This document shows, piece after piece, positions 5,619 to 6,024 of a stretch of DNA of 6,024 nucleotides; the stretch's first letter is position 1, and the number at the start of each line of letters is the position of its first letter. This DNA comes from Desulfobacteraceae bacterium. GTDB taxonomy: Bacteria; Desulfobacterota; DSM-4660; Desulfatiglandales; Desulfatiglandaceae. A model generated the notes under the pieces. That model saw nothing but the letters and a program-made list of their open reading frames with translations. It searched no databases and was not told the DNA's origin. A program made the position numbers and the translations under genes. The stretch is from NCBI GenBank assembly GCA_020349865.1, contig CP070700.1:69568-75591 (forward strand), written 5' to 3'.

Positions 5619-6024
5619 CTTTTCCCTGATTTTTTTCTCTGTTCCTGCATGAATCGTGCGATTTCGTCTGGATCCTCCCGGTGGCGGAAGGCTTCAAGTG
5701 CAGGGTCGCCAGCCTCGGCCATGTACGCTTCAAGCCTTTTGCGAAAAACCTCAATTTCATCCGAAAACCGGGGATTTTGGATAAGATTTTCCAGAGCATC
5801 CGGATCCTGATCCAAGTTATAGAACTCTTCGGGAATCCGATAGGAGAAAAGCCTGACACGCGATTCTATCTCCCTATCTTTCTGCGCGGCTTTCTGCATA
5901 GCTTTGAAGCTCAATCCACTTGTTGAATCCATGGTCATTTTTGTTTGGTCGTCTGGCCAGAAATTGAAAATATAGCTGAACTGGGCTGTTTGAACGCAGC
6001 GCATAGGATATCTGTTCTTAGCAG
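5615..6024 (-). CDS. SGSH-like sulfatase (N-sulfoglucosamine sulfohydrolase type), C-terminal part, 5' end outside window
   Basis: This is the C-terminal domain of a formylglycine-dependent sulfatase, which hydrolyses sulfate esters or N-sulfate from glycans, normally after export to the periplasm or outside. The frame is open to the right edge, so the ATG at 6004 is internal. Upstream codons give KNRYP, and the joined RYPMRCVQTAQFSYIFNFWPD is the strand pattern found in SGSH-like sulfatases. PEEFYNLDQDPDALENLIQNP, with the acidic loop and Asn-Leu, is the usual C-terminal sulfatase signature, followed by a helix (RFSDEIEVFRKRLEAYM). The active-site CxPSR motif and metal ligands would lie upstream and cannot be checked. 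The last residues RKKSGKR end in a TAG supplied by repeat copy C, so the natural C-terminus may have been altered. Sulfate removal would fit with the GH95 enzyme acting on the same sulfated fucose- or galactose-bearing glycan, though the genes are not in one operon. Confidence 0.88.
   Translation of the reverse strand, partial: AKNRYPMRCVQTAQFSYIFNFWPDDQTKMTMDSTSGLSFKAMQKAAQKDREIESRVRLFSYRIPEEFYNLDQDPDALENLIQNPRFSDEIEVFRKRLEAYMAEAGDPALEAFRHREDPDEIARFMQEQRKKSGKR

Noticed and set aside
5452..5859. Minus-strand ORF containing HRFKSCIAHHN
   Set aside because: It runs out of frame through the sulfatase, copy C and the membrane-protein fragment; another frame in each part gives the recognisable protein.
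1..6024. CRISPR array or short tandem repeats
   Set aside because: The only repeats seen are three widely spaced tRNA-like fragments with unequal gene-sized intervals; nothing resembles regular repeat-spacer units.

Overview
The window looks like a bacterial chromosome segment with a polysaccharide- and protein-degrading theme, interrupted by accessory DNA. A lipoprotein signal peptide on the glycosidase, an SGSH-like sulfatase, a DPP-IV-type S9 peptidase and a VapBC toxin-antitoxin pair suggest a Gram-negative glycan degrader. Planctomycetota/Verrucomicrobiota/Lentisphaerota, Aminicenantia-like Acidobacteriota and Bacteroidota would all fit, and nothing here settles the phylum.

Layout. (1) 3-1010 (+) is the C-terminal part of an S9 prolyl-oligopeptidase-family peptidase, cut by the left edge. 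(2) 1037-1090 is repeat copy A, the 3' end of a tRNA-Val-like gene on the minus strand, followed by a hairpin and a possible promoter. (3) 1147-3657 (+) is a complete GH95 alpha-L-fucosidase/alpha-L-galactosidase lipoprotein. (4) 3704-3743 is repeat copy B, decayed, followed by about 190 nt holding only a doubtful short ORF. (5) 3936-4418 (+) is a small flavodoxin-like protein with a strong Shine-Dalgarno. (6) 4429-5108 (-) is a vapBC operon, convergent with the flavodoxin gene, with a near-consensus promoter overlapped by a palindromic operator. (7) 5149-5399 has no convincing gene and perhaps an insertion-sequence end. (8) 5400-5580 (-) is the C-terminus of a membrane protein with no visible start. 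(9) 5582-5618 is repeat copy C. (10) 5615-6024 (-) is the C-terminal part of an SGSH-like sulfatase, cut by the right edge, whose stop codon lies inside copy C.

The most unusual feature is the set of three same-orientation copies of a tRNA T-arm/acceptor 3' end (CCA encoded in A and C), without the tRNA 5' half and without an integrase in view. They lie exactly at the borders between unrelated modules: peptidase | GH95 | flavodoxin-vapBC-membrane fragment | sulfatase. This pattern suggests repeated insertion or recombination at a tRNA-derived attachment sequence. Functionally, sulfatase plus GH95 would suit removal of sulfate and terminal L-fucose or L-galactose from complex glycans, with the S9 peptidase handling peptides. 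The flavodoxin and vapBC genes look like unrelated cargo.
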